Source: JAKVCB01 sp963578605 (GTDB lineage: Bacteria > Planctomycetota > Planctomycetia > Pirellulales > Lacipirellulaceae). From it: a DNA stretch of 33,190 nucleotides. Location: NCBI GenBank assembly GCA_963578605.1, contig CAUZEA010000064.1, positions 1 through 33,190 on the forward strand. Reading direction: 5' to 3'. This document shows positions 24,243 to 31,964 of the stretch, piece by piece (within the stretch, counting starts at the first letter, position 1; each line of letters begins with the position of its first letter). The translations under genes were made by a program, and so were the position numbers. The notes beneath the pieces were generated by a model. The model made no database searches. It was not told the DNA's origin and saw nothing but the letters and a program-made list of their open reading frames with translations.

Positions 24243-25832
24243 TCACACCTCGATACTCTTCACGCAGGTGCTGGCCGCCGCCCGGGCACCACCCAAACAC
24301 CCTTGGGCACTCTCGATCAGCGTATCGGTGGTGAAATTCTTGAAAATGCCCGCGGCGGTCGCGACCGCCGCACTGTAGGTGACGGGCCGCAAAAGCTCCC
24401 TGTCGTCACTCTGCTCGGCATAGGACTTCATTTGACCGAAGATCTCCTGCACCATGCGGATACCCGCCAGACGATCACAACCAGGTGCCACCATCGCAAA
24501 ACGGTGATTTGGTGCATGCAGAGGTTCTGTCCCCCGGGGAGCCAGGTAGCGACAATGTGCGCTCAAGATCCGAACCAGCTGATCGGCCACGCTGCGGCCG
24601 GCGGAACCAAGTAGCTGCTCGTAGCCATCGACTTCTACAATGACCAAGCTCAATTCTGCCCGCTGCATTCGGCAACTTCGGGCTGCCCGTATAACCAACT
24701 CGGTTAAGGAGTCGGTTTCCTGGGCTGGGGAACCTTTGCCCGCCGAAGCCTGAGGATCCGTTTGCCCTGGTGGCTCGTCTTCGCTGGGAAATGGCACTTC
24801 GACAGGGTGCCCGGCCGCGAGAAATGCCTGCATTGCATCGCCTAGTTCCTGCGACTCCAGCAGCAACTCGTCAAACACCGGGTCATCGTCCGCCTCGTGT
24901 TCGTTTTGGCTCAGCTCCTCTACCAGCCCGGTCCACTCTGCATCGGCCTCGTCCAGCACTTGCCGGTAATTGTGCTGTTGCGGAAGTTCGAGCGACAGCA
25001 CGTCGGCTAGCTGGTCGACCTGTGGCTGAAGGTTCCCTACAAGCTCGAATAATTTGGCTTTCGTCATGCCCCGGTACAACTCTCCAGCATCGAGAAGCTC
25101 TGGCAGCACCCTGATTCGTCGCTGACCAACCAGTTGGGCCAGCAGCTCGGCCAGGTGCAAAATCTTGGCCAGCTCTGCCTCTGGCGACTTGAACCGTGCG
25201 AGTCGGGCAGGCAATTCGCGGATCGCAATAGCGCTAGTCAAGAGCCGGGGAAATTTCCAGTGATCGAGCATCGCTGCGCTCAGGTCGCGATGGTCAAAGC
25301 CCATTGCCTGAACTTCTGCCTGAGCCAAATCTTGCCGCTCTTCAATAACCGAGCCAAAAAGTCTGCCAAAAGACTCGCCCAGCTCACCCAGCAGGGCCAA
25401 CAAGCCAATATCTTGCAAGAGGCCCGCAAGAAAGGCCTCATTCCCAGCGTCGTTCCACAACTCTTGACTCAACTGCCGGGCAGCAACGGCGCGTGTCAAA
25501 CTTGTTGACCAATACCACGGTAGCTGATCTTTGTTGACCTTCGCCAGGAGCGCATCCGGAAGGCTGAATCCCAGAATCAACAGCTTCAATGGGCGCAAAC
25601 CCAAAAGAGCAATCGCCTGGTTTAAACTGTGGACCGCGTCCCTCAACCCAAAGAGGGAGCTGTTCACAACACGTAGCACCCGGGCTGTCAACACGGGGTC
25701 CTTTTCCAGGCATCGGGTCAGGGCTTCGGCGTCGACCTCGGGATCATTCGTCAGTTCGACAGCCTCCATCGCGACCGCAGGTAAACGGTAGAGCCCCGTG
25801 ACACGGCGTGAGAAGGAATGATAATCGATCAT
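24243..25832 (-). CDS. HDOD-domain signalling protein with degenerate GGDEF-like C-terminus
   Basis: Residues about 2-215 form an HDOD domain, a non-catalytic relative of HD phosphohydrolases ('LPAVAMEAVEL', 'DPVLTARVLRVVNSSLFGL', 'SLNQAIALLGLRPLKLLILG', 'FLAGLLQDIGLLAL'). The middle (about 235-370) is helical, then acidic and low complexity. The C-terminal part (about 372-525) has the layout of a GGDEF domain ('AELSLVIVEVDGYEQLLGSAG', 'VADQLVRILSAHCR'), but the GGDEF loop position reads 'APNHRFAMV', so diguanylate cyclase activity is not expected. It might instead be a sensor or protein-binding pseudo-domain. HDOD proteins usually act as regulators of motility, stress or cell-cycle signalling. 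It is 529 aa from ATG 25832. No membrane segment is seen. Confidence 0.87.
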   Translation of the reverse strand: MIDYHSFSRRVTGLYRLPAVAMEAVELTNDPEVDAEALTRCLEKDPVLTARVLRVVNSSLFGLRDAVHSLNQAIALLGLRPLKLLILGFSLPDALLAKVNKDQLPWYWSTSLTRAVAARQLSQELWNDAGNEAFLAGLLQDIGLLALLGELGESFGRLFGSVIEERQDLAQAEVQAMGFDHRDLSAAMLDHWKFPRLLTSAIAIRELPARLARFKSPEAELAKILHLAELLAQLVGQRRIRVLPELLDAGELYRGMTKAKLFELVGNLQPQVDQLADVLSLELPQQHNYRQVLDEADAEWTGLVEELSQNEHEADDDPVFDELLLESQELGDAMQAFLAAGHPVEVPFPSEDEPPGQTDPQASAGKGSPAQETDSLTELVIRAARSCRMQRAELSLVIVEVDGYEQLLGSAGRSVADQLVRILSAHCRYLAPRGTEPLHAPNHRFAMVAPGCDRLAGIRMVQEIFGQMKSYAEQSDDRELLRPVTYSAAVATAAGIFKNFTTDTLIESAQGCLGGARAAASTCVKSIEV

Positions 25833-26026
25833 GGCCGCAGAGATTCAAATGTCGGTGGCTGGCGGGATTTCGTGGCCTGTTTGCAAAAGTGTAGCTCACC
25901 CGACCACCAGCCTCGGCCACTCGGGGCGGTTCCCAAAGCAAAAAAATGGGGCTGCCCGCGAAATGACCAAAAAAAACCAGTTTTGGCCGGTTGTTCGGAT
26001 GCGGTGAAATTCGCCGCTCGCAGCTG

Positions 26027-26057
26027 TTGTTCAAAATGGTGGTGCCTACGCTATACT
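26027..26057 (+). promoter_or_regulatory. Candidate sigma-70-type promoter, leaderless
   Basis: TTGTTC (26027-26032), 19 nt, TATACT (26052-26057). The -10 box is close to consensus, and its end is only 7 nt before the ATG at 26065, so transcription would begin at or beside the start codon. The -35 match and 19-nt spacing are only fair. Confidence 0.45.
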
Positions 26058-26064
26058 GGCTCCG

Positions 26065-27216
26065 ATGTCATGGATGATCGGTGTTGATGAAGCAGGATAC
26101 GGACCCAATCTGGGGCCACTTGTGGTCGCTGCCAGCGCATGGCAGGTTGAACCCAACCCTATTGAGCGCCGTGAAAAGCCGTCTCCCCCGGCGACTTTCG
26201 ACCAATACCCGGGGTCTGGCTCAACGGCCGTCGCCACACAGCACAAACCTGACCTCTGCGGCCTCGGTGCAATCGATCTCTACAAACTGCTCGCCCCGGT
26301 GGTCGTTCCCCACTGGGATGGCGGGGAACACCTCGCCATCGCTGACTCGAAAACACTTTACACCCCGGCACTCGGACTCGAACGTCTGGAGCTTGGCGTA
26401 CACACAGTATTGCACATGATGCGGAGGGCTCCACAAACATGGACTGAACTGGTGAGGATCCTGGACGCTGATTCAGACGGTCGCCGGGCACCACTCCCCT
26501 GGCACCAAAACTACGAGTGCCAACTGCCAGTCAGCGCCGCCGAAAGCCGGATCTTCGATTTGAGCAAGCGACTCCAAGAATGCGGTAACCGGGCCAGGGC
26601 AATTCCGGTAAGACTCCAAGCCCGACTTGTCTTCCCCGGCGAATTCAACGACCTGACCCAGTACTATGGCAGCAAAGGTGCTGCCCTTTCGCACGTGACA
26701 CTCTCGCTGGTCCGGGAACTGGTTGACCTTTTGAAAAATTCGCATGGTTCATCCCAAACAGCCGACTCCGTCGACCCGGACGCAACTGCGATGTTAATCG
26801 TTTGTGACAAACATGGTGCTCGCAACCGTTACATGGCCTTGCTGCAACATCATTTTCCTGAACATTGGATCCAAACCCTCGGTGAAGGCAAAAACGAGAG
26901 CCGTTACCAATGGGAAGGGTCGGCAGCTGGGGGTGTAGAACAGCACCGGGAGGGAGAGGTTGCTGATGGGGGTCCCGTGGAAATCCGCTTTCGTACCAAG
27001 GGAGAATCATTCCTGCCCACGGCACTCGCTTCGATGACAGCCAAGTATCTCCGCGAACTCTCCATGCGAGCGGTGAACGAGTACTGGTGTGCACGCGTGC
27101 CCAACTTGAAACCTACAGCAGGTTACCCTACAGATGCCCGGAAGTTCAAAAAGGCCATCGATGGCAAACAGCGTGAACTCGGCATCGACAACCACATTCT
27201 CTGGCGAAATCGCTAA
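26065..27216 (+). CDS. RNase HII-like protein with long insertions (383 aa)
   Basis: The N-terminus 'MIGVDEAGYGPNLGPLVVAAS' matches the RNase HII signature (DEAGRGPLAGPVVAA), with D8 and E9 at the first catalytic positions. 'IADSKTLY' (D94) matches the DSKxL motif, and 'LIVCDKHGARNRY' (D248) is a candidate for a further acidic residue of the RNase H fold. Typical RNase HII is about 200-230 aa. Here there is a large insertion between the first two motifs (motif spacing about 85 rather than about 40) and further extra sequence in the middle. RNase HII cleaves RNA in RNA-DNA hybrids; whether this protein does is unproven. It may be a lineage-specific RNase H-fold nuclease. The gene has its own promoter-like sequence and no neighbour on its strand for 95 bp. 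Confidence 0.75.
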   Translation: MSWMIGVDEAGYGPNLGPLVVAASAWQVEPNPIERREKPSPPATFDQYPGSGSTAVATQHKPDLCGLGAIDLYKLLAPVVVPHWDGGEHLAIADSKTLYTPALGLERLELGVHTVLHMMRRAPQTWTELVRILDADSDGRRAPLPWHQNYECQLPVSAAESRIFDLSKRLQECGNRARAIPVRLQARLVFPGEFNDLTQYYGSKGAALSHVTLSLVRELVDLLKNSHGSSQTADSVDPDATAMLIVCDKHGARNRYMALLQHHFPEHWIQTLGEGKNESRYQWEGSAAGGVEQHREGEVADGGPVEIRFRTKGESFLPTALASMTAKYLRELSMRAVNEYWCARVPNLKPTAGYPTDARKFKKAIDGKQRELGIDNHILWRNR

Positions 27217-27311
27217 TTCCCAGTGAAGTCATTCCAGTTAAAACCTGTCGACTAACCGTTTCACGTTAGCCTTAGAATCTATTGGTAAACTCGCTCGGGA
27301 ATCCCCCTCCC

Positions 27312-27791
27312 ATGTTTATTTACATCGCACGCCACGACTGAGCCGGTCAATTTAGCAACGCGGACCTGACCAATGACTTACTTCGTGAACTCACTCCCGA
27401 AGGGGCCGAGCGTTACATGCATGTTATCGAGGCGCTTGCCGGACGAGAACTTGCGCCGCTGCATATCGCCACGAGTCCTTTTGTCCGTTGTCGCCAAACA
27501 GCCGAAATCATCGCCAAATATGCACCCGGTCAACCAACGCTGGAGGAACTTGACGCGCTGGCACCAGGCTCAGACTTGCAGGCCCTCCTTGAATGGACCA
27601 GGCAAAAACAAGCAGATGTCCTTTGGTGTGGCCATAACCCCGATGTGGAAGAATTAACCTCTGTCTTGGTTAGCGGTGGAAACGTTGGTTTCGCCAAAGG
27701 CGCCATCGCTGCGGTTCAGTTTCATGGCCCCATTGAACCAGGCGCCGGCGAACTCGACTGGCACCTCACGGCAAAGTTACTTGGGGTATGA
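27312..27791 (+). pseudogene. sixA: SixA-type phosphohistidine phosphatase gene with in-frame TGA
   Basis: Reading from ATG 27312 gives MFIYIARHD, then TGA (27339-27341), then an uninterrupted frame AGQFSNADLTNDLLRELTPE… to the stop at 27791. The whole is a normal-size SixA (about 160 codons) of the histidine phosphatase superfamily: RH at the start (catalytic His8), 'IATSPFVRCRQTAEII' in the middle and 'WCGHNPDVEEL' with the second His. SixA removes phosphate from phosphohistidine, for example on Hpt domains or PTS proteins. Without readthrough, the first in-frame start after the TGA is ATG 27417, which would lose the catalytic His. So this is a pseudogene by one nonsense codon (TGG to TGA is the simplest change), a sequencing error, or a recoded codon. 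No frameshift is needed. Confidence 0.75.
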
Positions 27792-27891
27792 AAAACAACT
27801 CGACCTGCCGAGTGCAAGCAAAATACTGTATCGTGACTGCTGGTCGACGCTGGATCTTCGACTGCGATCCTCCACAAGCCGATTTGCAATG

Positions 27892-27931
27892 AAGCAACCC
27901 CAGTATTTAATAAGCAGCCCCAATATTTAGC
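27892..27931. repeat. 20-bp imperfect tandem duplication
   Basis: AAGCAACCCCAGTATTTAAT (27892-27911) is followed at once by AAGCAGCCCCAATATTTAGC (27912-27931), 16 of 20 identical, in the leader ahead of the flavoprotein gene. Confidence 0.75.
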
Positions 27932-27986
27932 TGTGGTGTTGCGGTACCGATGGTGAGTCATTCTGCAACCGTGATGGAGCACGTTG

Positions 27987-29612
27987 ATGTCCATAGCTGA
28001 CAAGTACGATGCCATCATCATCGGTGGTGGCCACAACGGACTGGTTTGTGCCAGCTATCTGGCCCGCGCAGGCAAGCGTGTTTGCGTCCTCGAACGTCGG
28101 CACGTGCTGGGAGGTTGCGCCACCACCGAGCAGCTCTGGCCCGGCTACAAAGTCTCCACGGCTGCTTACGTCATTAGCCTCTTCCTTCCGCAAATCATCC
28201 GCCAACTCAAACTCAAAGAGTATGGGCTGACGATTCTACCGCGATCCCCCTCGTCATTTACCCCGCTCCCGGACGGGCGAAGTTTGCTCCTGGGGCCCGA
28301 TGCGGCACTTTGCCAACGCGAGATCAGCAAATTCAGTTCCGACGACGTCGTAGCCTACCCGAAGTACAACGCCTTTCTGGAACGTGTTGCGGCCGTGCTG
28401 GAACCAGTCCTCAGCCAGGCGGCCCCCGACCCACTACCCATGCCCGCAAGTTGGCGCCGCATCGGCATCGGCAAGAAAATGCGCGATGCCAGGAAACTTT
28501 GGTCGCTTTACCAGGCGATGGGCAAACTCGGGGCTGATCAACCAGAAGCTATTGAACTGCTGACCGGCGCCGCACGCCCAATCCTCGATCGTTGGTTCAA
28601 GTCCGATGTCCTCAAAGCCACACTCGCTACCGATGCGATTATCGGTGCGTTCCTCTCCATCAGCTCACCCGGTAGTGCGTACGTCCTGCTCCATCACGTA
28701 ATGGGCGAGGCCGGCGGAGCACGAGGCGTGTGGGGTTACGTGCAAGGTGGCATGGGAGGTCTTTCCGATGCTCTCGCCGCGGCCTGTGAGGACATGGGCG
28801 TTACCATTCGCCGCGAGACACCCGTCCAGGCAATTCTTACCAACCGACAGCGAACCTGCGGTGTGCAACTGGAAGACGGGACCCAACTCGAAGCCAAGGT
28901 CGTTGCCTCGAGTGTCGATGCCCACCTGACCTTCGAAAAAATGCTGACCCCCGCGGAACTACCCGCAGATTTCTTGAAGGCCATTGGGCGGATTGACTAC
29001 AGCTCCGCCTCGGCCAAGGTGAACCTGGCCCTTGCAGAGCCCCCCCGCTTTACGTGTGCCGATGTACCCGGTGTGGGGCCGCATCACCACGGCACGATGC
29101 ACGTGGGCCCCTCGCTCGACTACCTGGAGCGGGCTTACGACGATGCCAAGTATGGTCAACCCAGTGAAAAACCTGTCTTGGAAATCACCATGCCCACCAG
29201 TGTCGATCACACGATTGCACCCGAGGGGAAACATATCTTGAGCATGTTTGTCCAATTCGCACCCTACAAACTGGCAGAGGGTAACTGGGACGACCTCAAA
29301 GAGTCGTTTGCCGACCGTTGTGTCGATACACTCGCCGAATTCGCACCGAACGTGCCGGCAGCCATCGAGCACCGCCAGGTGCTCAGTCCGCTCGATCTGG
29401 AACGCACGTTTGGCATCACCGGGGGGAACATCATGCAGGGAGCGATGAACGCCCACCAGTTGTTCTTCTTCCGCCCGGTACCCGGCTGGGCAGACCATCG
29501 CACGCCAATCCGAGGCCTCTATCTTTGCGGCGCTGCCAGTCATCCTGGCGGTGGGGTTATGGGCGCCTGCGGTAAGAATGCGGCTGAAGAAATACTCCGC
29601 GACATCCGCTAA
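27987..29612 (+). CDS. CrtI/PYROXD2-like FAD-dependent oxidoreductase
   Basis: A 541-aa flavoprotein of the phytoene-desaturase-like family. The N-terminal FAD motif is 'DAIIIGGGHNGLVCASYLAR' (about residues 8-27), followed by the acidic residue in 'VCVLERRHVLGGCATTE'. The C-terminal FAD motif is 'LYLCGAASHPGGGVMGACGKNAAEEIL' in outline (split here: 'LYLCGAASHPGGGV', 'MGACGKNAAEEIL'). The 'WPGYKVSTAAYVISLF' segment and the overall layout match the PYROXD2-like subgroup more than true carotenoid desaturases; the substrate is unknown. No carotenoid genes are nearby. ATG 27987 has GGAG 8 nt upstream and follows a TTG that extends the frame by one codon. It is cytoplasmic or peripheral, with no signal peptide. 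Confidence 0.9.
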   Translation: MSIADKYDAIIIGGGHNGLVCASYLARAGKRVCVLERRHVLGGCATTEQLWPGYKVSTAAYVISLFLPQIIRQLKLKEYGLTILPRSPSSFTPLPDGRSLLLGPDAALCQREISKFSSDDVVAYPKYNAFLERVAAVLEPVLSQAAPDPLPMPASWRRIGIGKKMRDARKLWSLYQAMGKLGADQPEAIELLTGAARPILDRWFKSDVLKATLATDAIIGAFLSISSPGSAYVLLHHVMGEAGGARGVWGYVQGGMGGLSDALAAACEDMGVTIRRETPVQAILTNRQRTCGVQLEDGTQLEAKVVASSVDAHLTFEKMLTPAELPADFLKAIGRIDYSSASAKVNLALAEPPRFTCADVPGVGPHHHGTMHVGPSLDYLERAYDDAKYGQPSEKPVLEITMPTSVDHTIAPEGKHILSMFVQFAPYKLAEGNWDDLKESFADRCVDTLAEFAPNVPAAIEHRQVLSPLDLERTFGITGGNIMQGAMNAHQLFFFRPVPGWADHRTPIRGLYLCGAASHPGGGVMGACGKNAAEEILRDIR

Positions 29613-29685
29613 GTCCGTTGCGGTTGGTTGTCGTCACCGATGGCACCATGCTTGTCTGATACCATGCTGTTCTGGCAATGCACAG

Positions 29686-30345
29686 CTAACCAAGCAACGC
29701 ACTCTGCCAGGCAGCCGAAAGCTCCGCAACCTGGGCCAGCAGCTGTTTTTCATCCTGCCTGCCCCGTGCGTAAAACACCTCGTTGGCACGCGCAATCGTC
29801 CAGTCGCTACAGGGCCGCTCAACCAGCTCAATCGGGTCGCCCGGCGTGAGCGTGCCCTCCTCCAAAACGCGCAAGTACCAGCCGGTGTGGCCCGAGTTCA
29901 CAACTTTTTTAACCAGGTCACTCCTGCGCCACCGCCGGGCAAGCTTCCAACAAGGTTGCCGTGGCTGGGAAACCTGAAACAAAACCTCACCCCCGCGCCA
30001 CATGTCGCCAATAGAAACATCCCCCTCGGTCAGTCCGCCGATGGTCAGATTCTCGCCGAACGCCCCCGCCACAAGTTCGCCGATCGCCAACTCTTCCCGC
30101 CAGGGGTCGTAGTGGTCGGCCGAGTACGCCAGGACCGCCTTGTCCACCCCGCCATGGTGCTCCTGGTCCGCCTGATGGTCCCCCTCGATGTTCGTGCGGG
30201 TCACCCACACCGGCCCACCGACCGGCTGCTTGAAAAAAGCGGTGATCCAAGGCTGCTGGTGGGGATCTACGGCGCCCTCGGTCCCATATTGCCGGGGACT
30301 CCCCACCTGGATTGAAACAATCGTACCGCTGGAAATAGGGTTCAC
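29686..30345 (-). CDS. MOSC-domain protein, YiiM-like
   Basis: MOSC domains bind molybdenum cofactor through a conserved Cys; E. coli YiiM, of about 224 aa, confers resistance to N-hydroxylated base analogues. Here the MOSC marks are 'IVSIQVGSPRQYG' near the start, 'DHQADQEHHGGVDKAVLAYS', 'GAFGENLTIGGLTEGDVSIGD' and 'QVSQPRQPCWKLARRW' (the Cys). A C-terminal 3-alpha-type extension contains 'NSGHTGWYLRVLEEGTLTPGD'. The frame runs back to 30468, but I choose the GTG at 30345 ('VNPISSGTIVSIQVG'), which gives 219 aa, matching YiiM; AAGAG lies just ahead of it. It is divergent from the LRR gene and converges with the flavoprotein gene. Confidence 0.88.
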   Translation of the reverse strand: MNPISSGTIVSIQVGSPRQYGTEGAVDPHQQPWITAFFKQPVGGPVWVTRTNIEGDHQADQEHHGGVDKAVLAYSADHYDPWREELAIGELVAGAFGENLTIGGLTEGDVSIGDMWRGGEVLFQVSQPRQPCWKLARRWRRSDLVKKVVNSGHTGWYLRVLEEGTLTPGDPIELVERPCSDWTIARANEVFYARGRQDEKQLLAQVAELSAAWQSALLG

Positions 30346-30443
30346 CGGCTCTTGGAAGCTGCAAATAATAGAGTGTGGTAAGCTATTGGGTATCGTGCGG
30401 GGTTCACCCCTGCAGAGCTTAGGTATTTTACCATGATTACGGG

Positions 30444-30555
30444 CCTGCGAAACGCAGGACCGCGGCACCCACAGGAAGCACGGTGTGCTGAGAATCGCGA
30501 TTGATTCCCCGGCTGGTGAAGACCTCCGAAGGTCTGGCCAGTCCTGTGTGTGGCC
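30444..30555. other. Hairpin-rich leader ahead of the LRR gene
   Basis: Three stems occur in about 110 nt: CCTGCG-AAA-CGCAGG (30444-30458), AGACCT-CCGA-AGGTCT (30520-30535) and GGCCA…TGGCC (30536-30555). There is no good open frame. It could be a structured 5' leader or a small RNA. I could not match it to a riboswitch, SRP RNA or RNase P RNA that I know. Confidence 0.35.
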
Positions 30556-30578
30556 GTCATGTTGTACCGAGTTGAAAA

Positions 30579-31766
30579 ATGGTTGAAACGAAGACGCATC
30601 GATGGCCCCGCTTCAGGCTCCGCACCCTGTTGCTGATGGTGATACTCTGCTGTTTGGTACTCACCGCGCGACATCTCTGCGTGGTTCCCTTTCGGCATAC
30701 GGCCCGAGTTGTCGACCAGCTGCATCGTCTTGGTTGCTCTCCACAAACTCAACTTGGGAAAGGTCCAACCTTCCTTGCCTGGCTGGTCGGCAAAGACGAC
30801 TTCGCCACCTTGACCGACGTTTTGAATTATCCGATCCATCTACGCGATTCAGCCAGCGACGGTAGTTGGAGCCTGTTTGATTTGCGCAATCGAAAAGTCG
30901 ATGACCGCGTACTCCAGCAGTGCGCCGGCATGCATACCCTGCGCAATATCTCTTTGATAGACAGCCAGATTACCGACGACGGGCTCCGTTACCTCGAGGG
31001 CCTCAGACGACTGAAGAGTCTCACGTTGTCCGGCACCCAGGTCACCAGCGCCGGCATGCAGTCGCTGCGGAGCATCACCAGCCTGGAATCGCTCGCACTG
31101 AACGACACCCGGGTCGACGACCAGGGGCTGGCCGCTTTGAGCGGGCTTCCCAACCTCAAAGCGATTTACTTGAGCAACACCCGGATCACGGCAGCCGGTC
31201 TGGCGCATTTGAAAAACTTGCCAAAGCTTGAGAAAGTCGCCCTGAAATTCGACGATTGCGGTGACAACGGTGGGCACCAACTGGCACAACTGGAGAACCT
31301 TCGTCACCTGGTCCTTGAGGGTTCCGGTATCACGGACAACTGGTGCGAGGGACTGGGTAAACTCACCGAGTTGGAAACTTTCTTCCTGAGCGATACCGGC
31401 GTGACCAGCGACGGCCTTGCCAGGCTCGCCAACTGGCAGCAGCTCCGGCAGGCGACTCTCTGTTCCAACAAGATTGATGACCGGGGATTTCAACACATGG
31501 CGAACTGGAAGTCGCTGGAGTCACTCACGATGTACTCTCACCTGGTCACGAACGCAAAACTATCCGTGCTGGAAAAACTGCCAAATCTCCAGTGGGCCAA
31601 GGTTGACGGACCGGCGATCACGGTGGAGGGCTTGACCCAGGTTCTTAACCAGCTCCCCAAGAAGGAAGTTCGTACTTTGCGACAGGAACCAGGAAAACCG
31701 GAGAAAGCCCTCCCACAACCGACGATAATTCCCCCATTGGAAGGCGAAACGGGCAATGCCAGTTGA
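30579..31766 (+). CDS. Membrane-anchored leucine-rich-repeat protein
   Basis: A 395-aa protein with a short basic start ('RWPRFRLRTLL') and one N-terminal membrane helix ('LLLMVILCCLVLTARHLCVV', about residues 17-36), a form common among planctomycete proteins. Residues about 115-350 contain around nine to ten leucine-rich repeats of about 24 residues: 'LRNISLIDSQITDDGLRYL', 'LKSLTLSGTQVTSAGMQSL', 'LESLALNDTRVDDQGLAAL', 'LKAIYLSNTRITAAGLAHL' and more divergent ones after. The Lxx(L)xLxxTxITDxGLxxL consensus is the cysteine-free GALA/RNI-like type often found in this phylum. A proline-rich tail closes the protein. It is probably a surface or periplasmic protein-binding scaffold; the partner is unknown. 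ATG 30579 lacks a clear ribosome binding site. Confidence 0.9.
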   Translation: MVETKTHRWPRFRLRTLLLMVILCCLVLTARHLCVVPFRHTARVVDQLHRLGCSPQTQLGKGPTFLAWLVGKDDFATLTDVLNYPIHLRDSASDGSWSLFDLRNRKVDDRVLQQCAGMHTLRNISLIDSQITDDGLRYLEGLRRLKSLTLSGTQVTSAGMQSLRSITSLESLALNDTRVDDQGLAALSGLPNLKAIYLSNTRITAAGLAHLKNLPKLEKVALKFDDCGDNGGHQLAQLENLRHLVLEGSGITDNWCEGLGKLTELETFFLSDTGVTSDGLARLANWQQLRQATLCSNKIDDRGFQHMANWKSLESLTMYSHLVTNAKLSVLEKLPNLQWAKVDGPAITVEGLTQVLNQLPKKEVRTLRQEPGKPEKALPQPTIIPPLEGETGNAS

Positions 31767-31932
31767 GCGTCCTTTGGTAAGCGACCGCGCGTTTCGGATC
31801 GTCACCAACCACAAAATCCGGGCAGCCGGGACCGAATTTCCCGAATCGACCCTCCGCCGATGACGTCACGCCAGCAAGCATGACATCCGGACCAAAATTT
31901 TTGGCTCACTTTTCTCAACGGGCCCGGTCGAA

Positions 31933-31950
31933 TAAGATAGATCTTATACA
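31933..31950 (+). promoter_or_regulatory. Candidate -10 region of ssrA with overlapping palindrome
   Basis: TATACA at 31945-31950 would place transcription start about 7 nt before the mature tmRNA 5' end, as expected for RNase P processing. It overlaps a perfect palindrome TAAGAT-AG-ATCTTA (31933-31946). No convincing -35 box was found at normal spacing. Confidence 0.4.
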
Positions 31951-31964
31951 GTTACGCACGATTC

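Noticed and set aside
27339..27400. Selenocysteine insertion element after the sixA TGA
   Set aside because: Only a weak 4-bp pairing (GGTC/GACC) with a 14-nt loop was found; not a credible bacterial SECIS.
30440..30578. TPP, cobalamin or c-di-GMP riboswitch, or SRP RNA
   Set aside because: Fragments such as GCTGAGA and CAGGAAGCA looked suggestive, but the conserved cores of these RNAs are absent.
31861..31868. TGACGTCA palindrome
   Set aside because: An 8-bp palindrome in a spacer with no linked promoter; expected by chance in a window this size.
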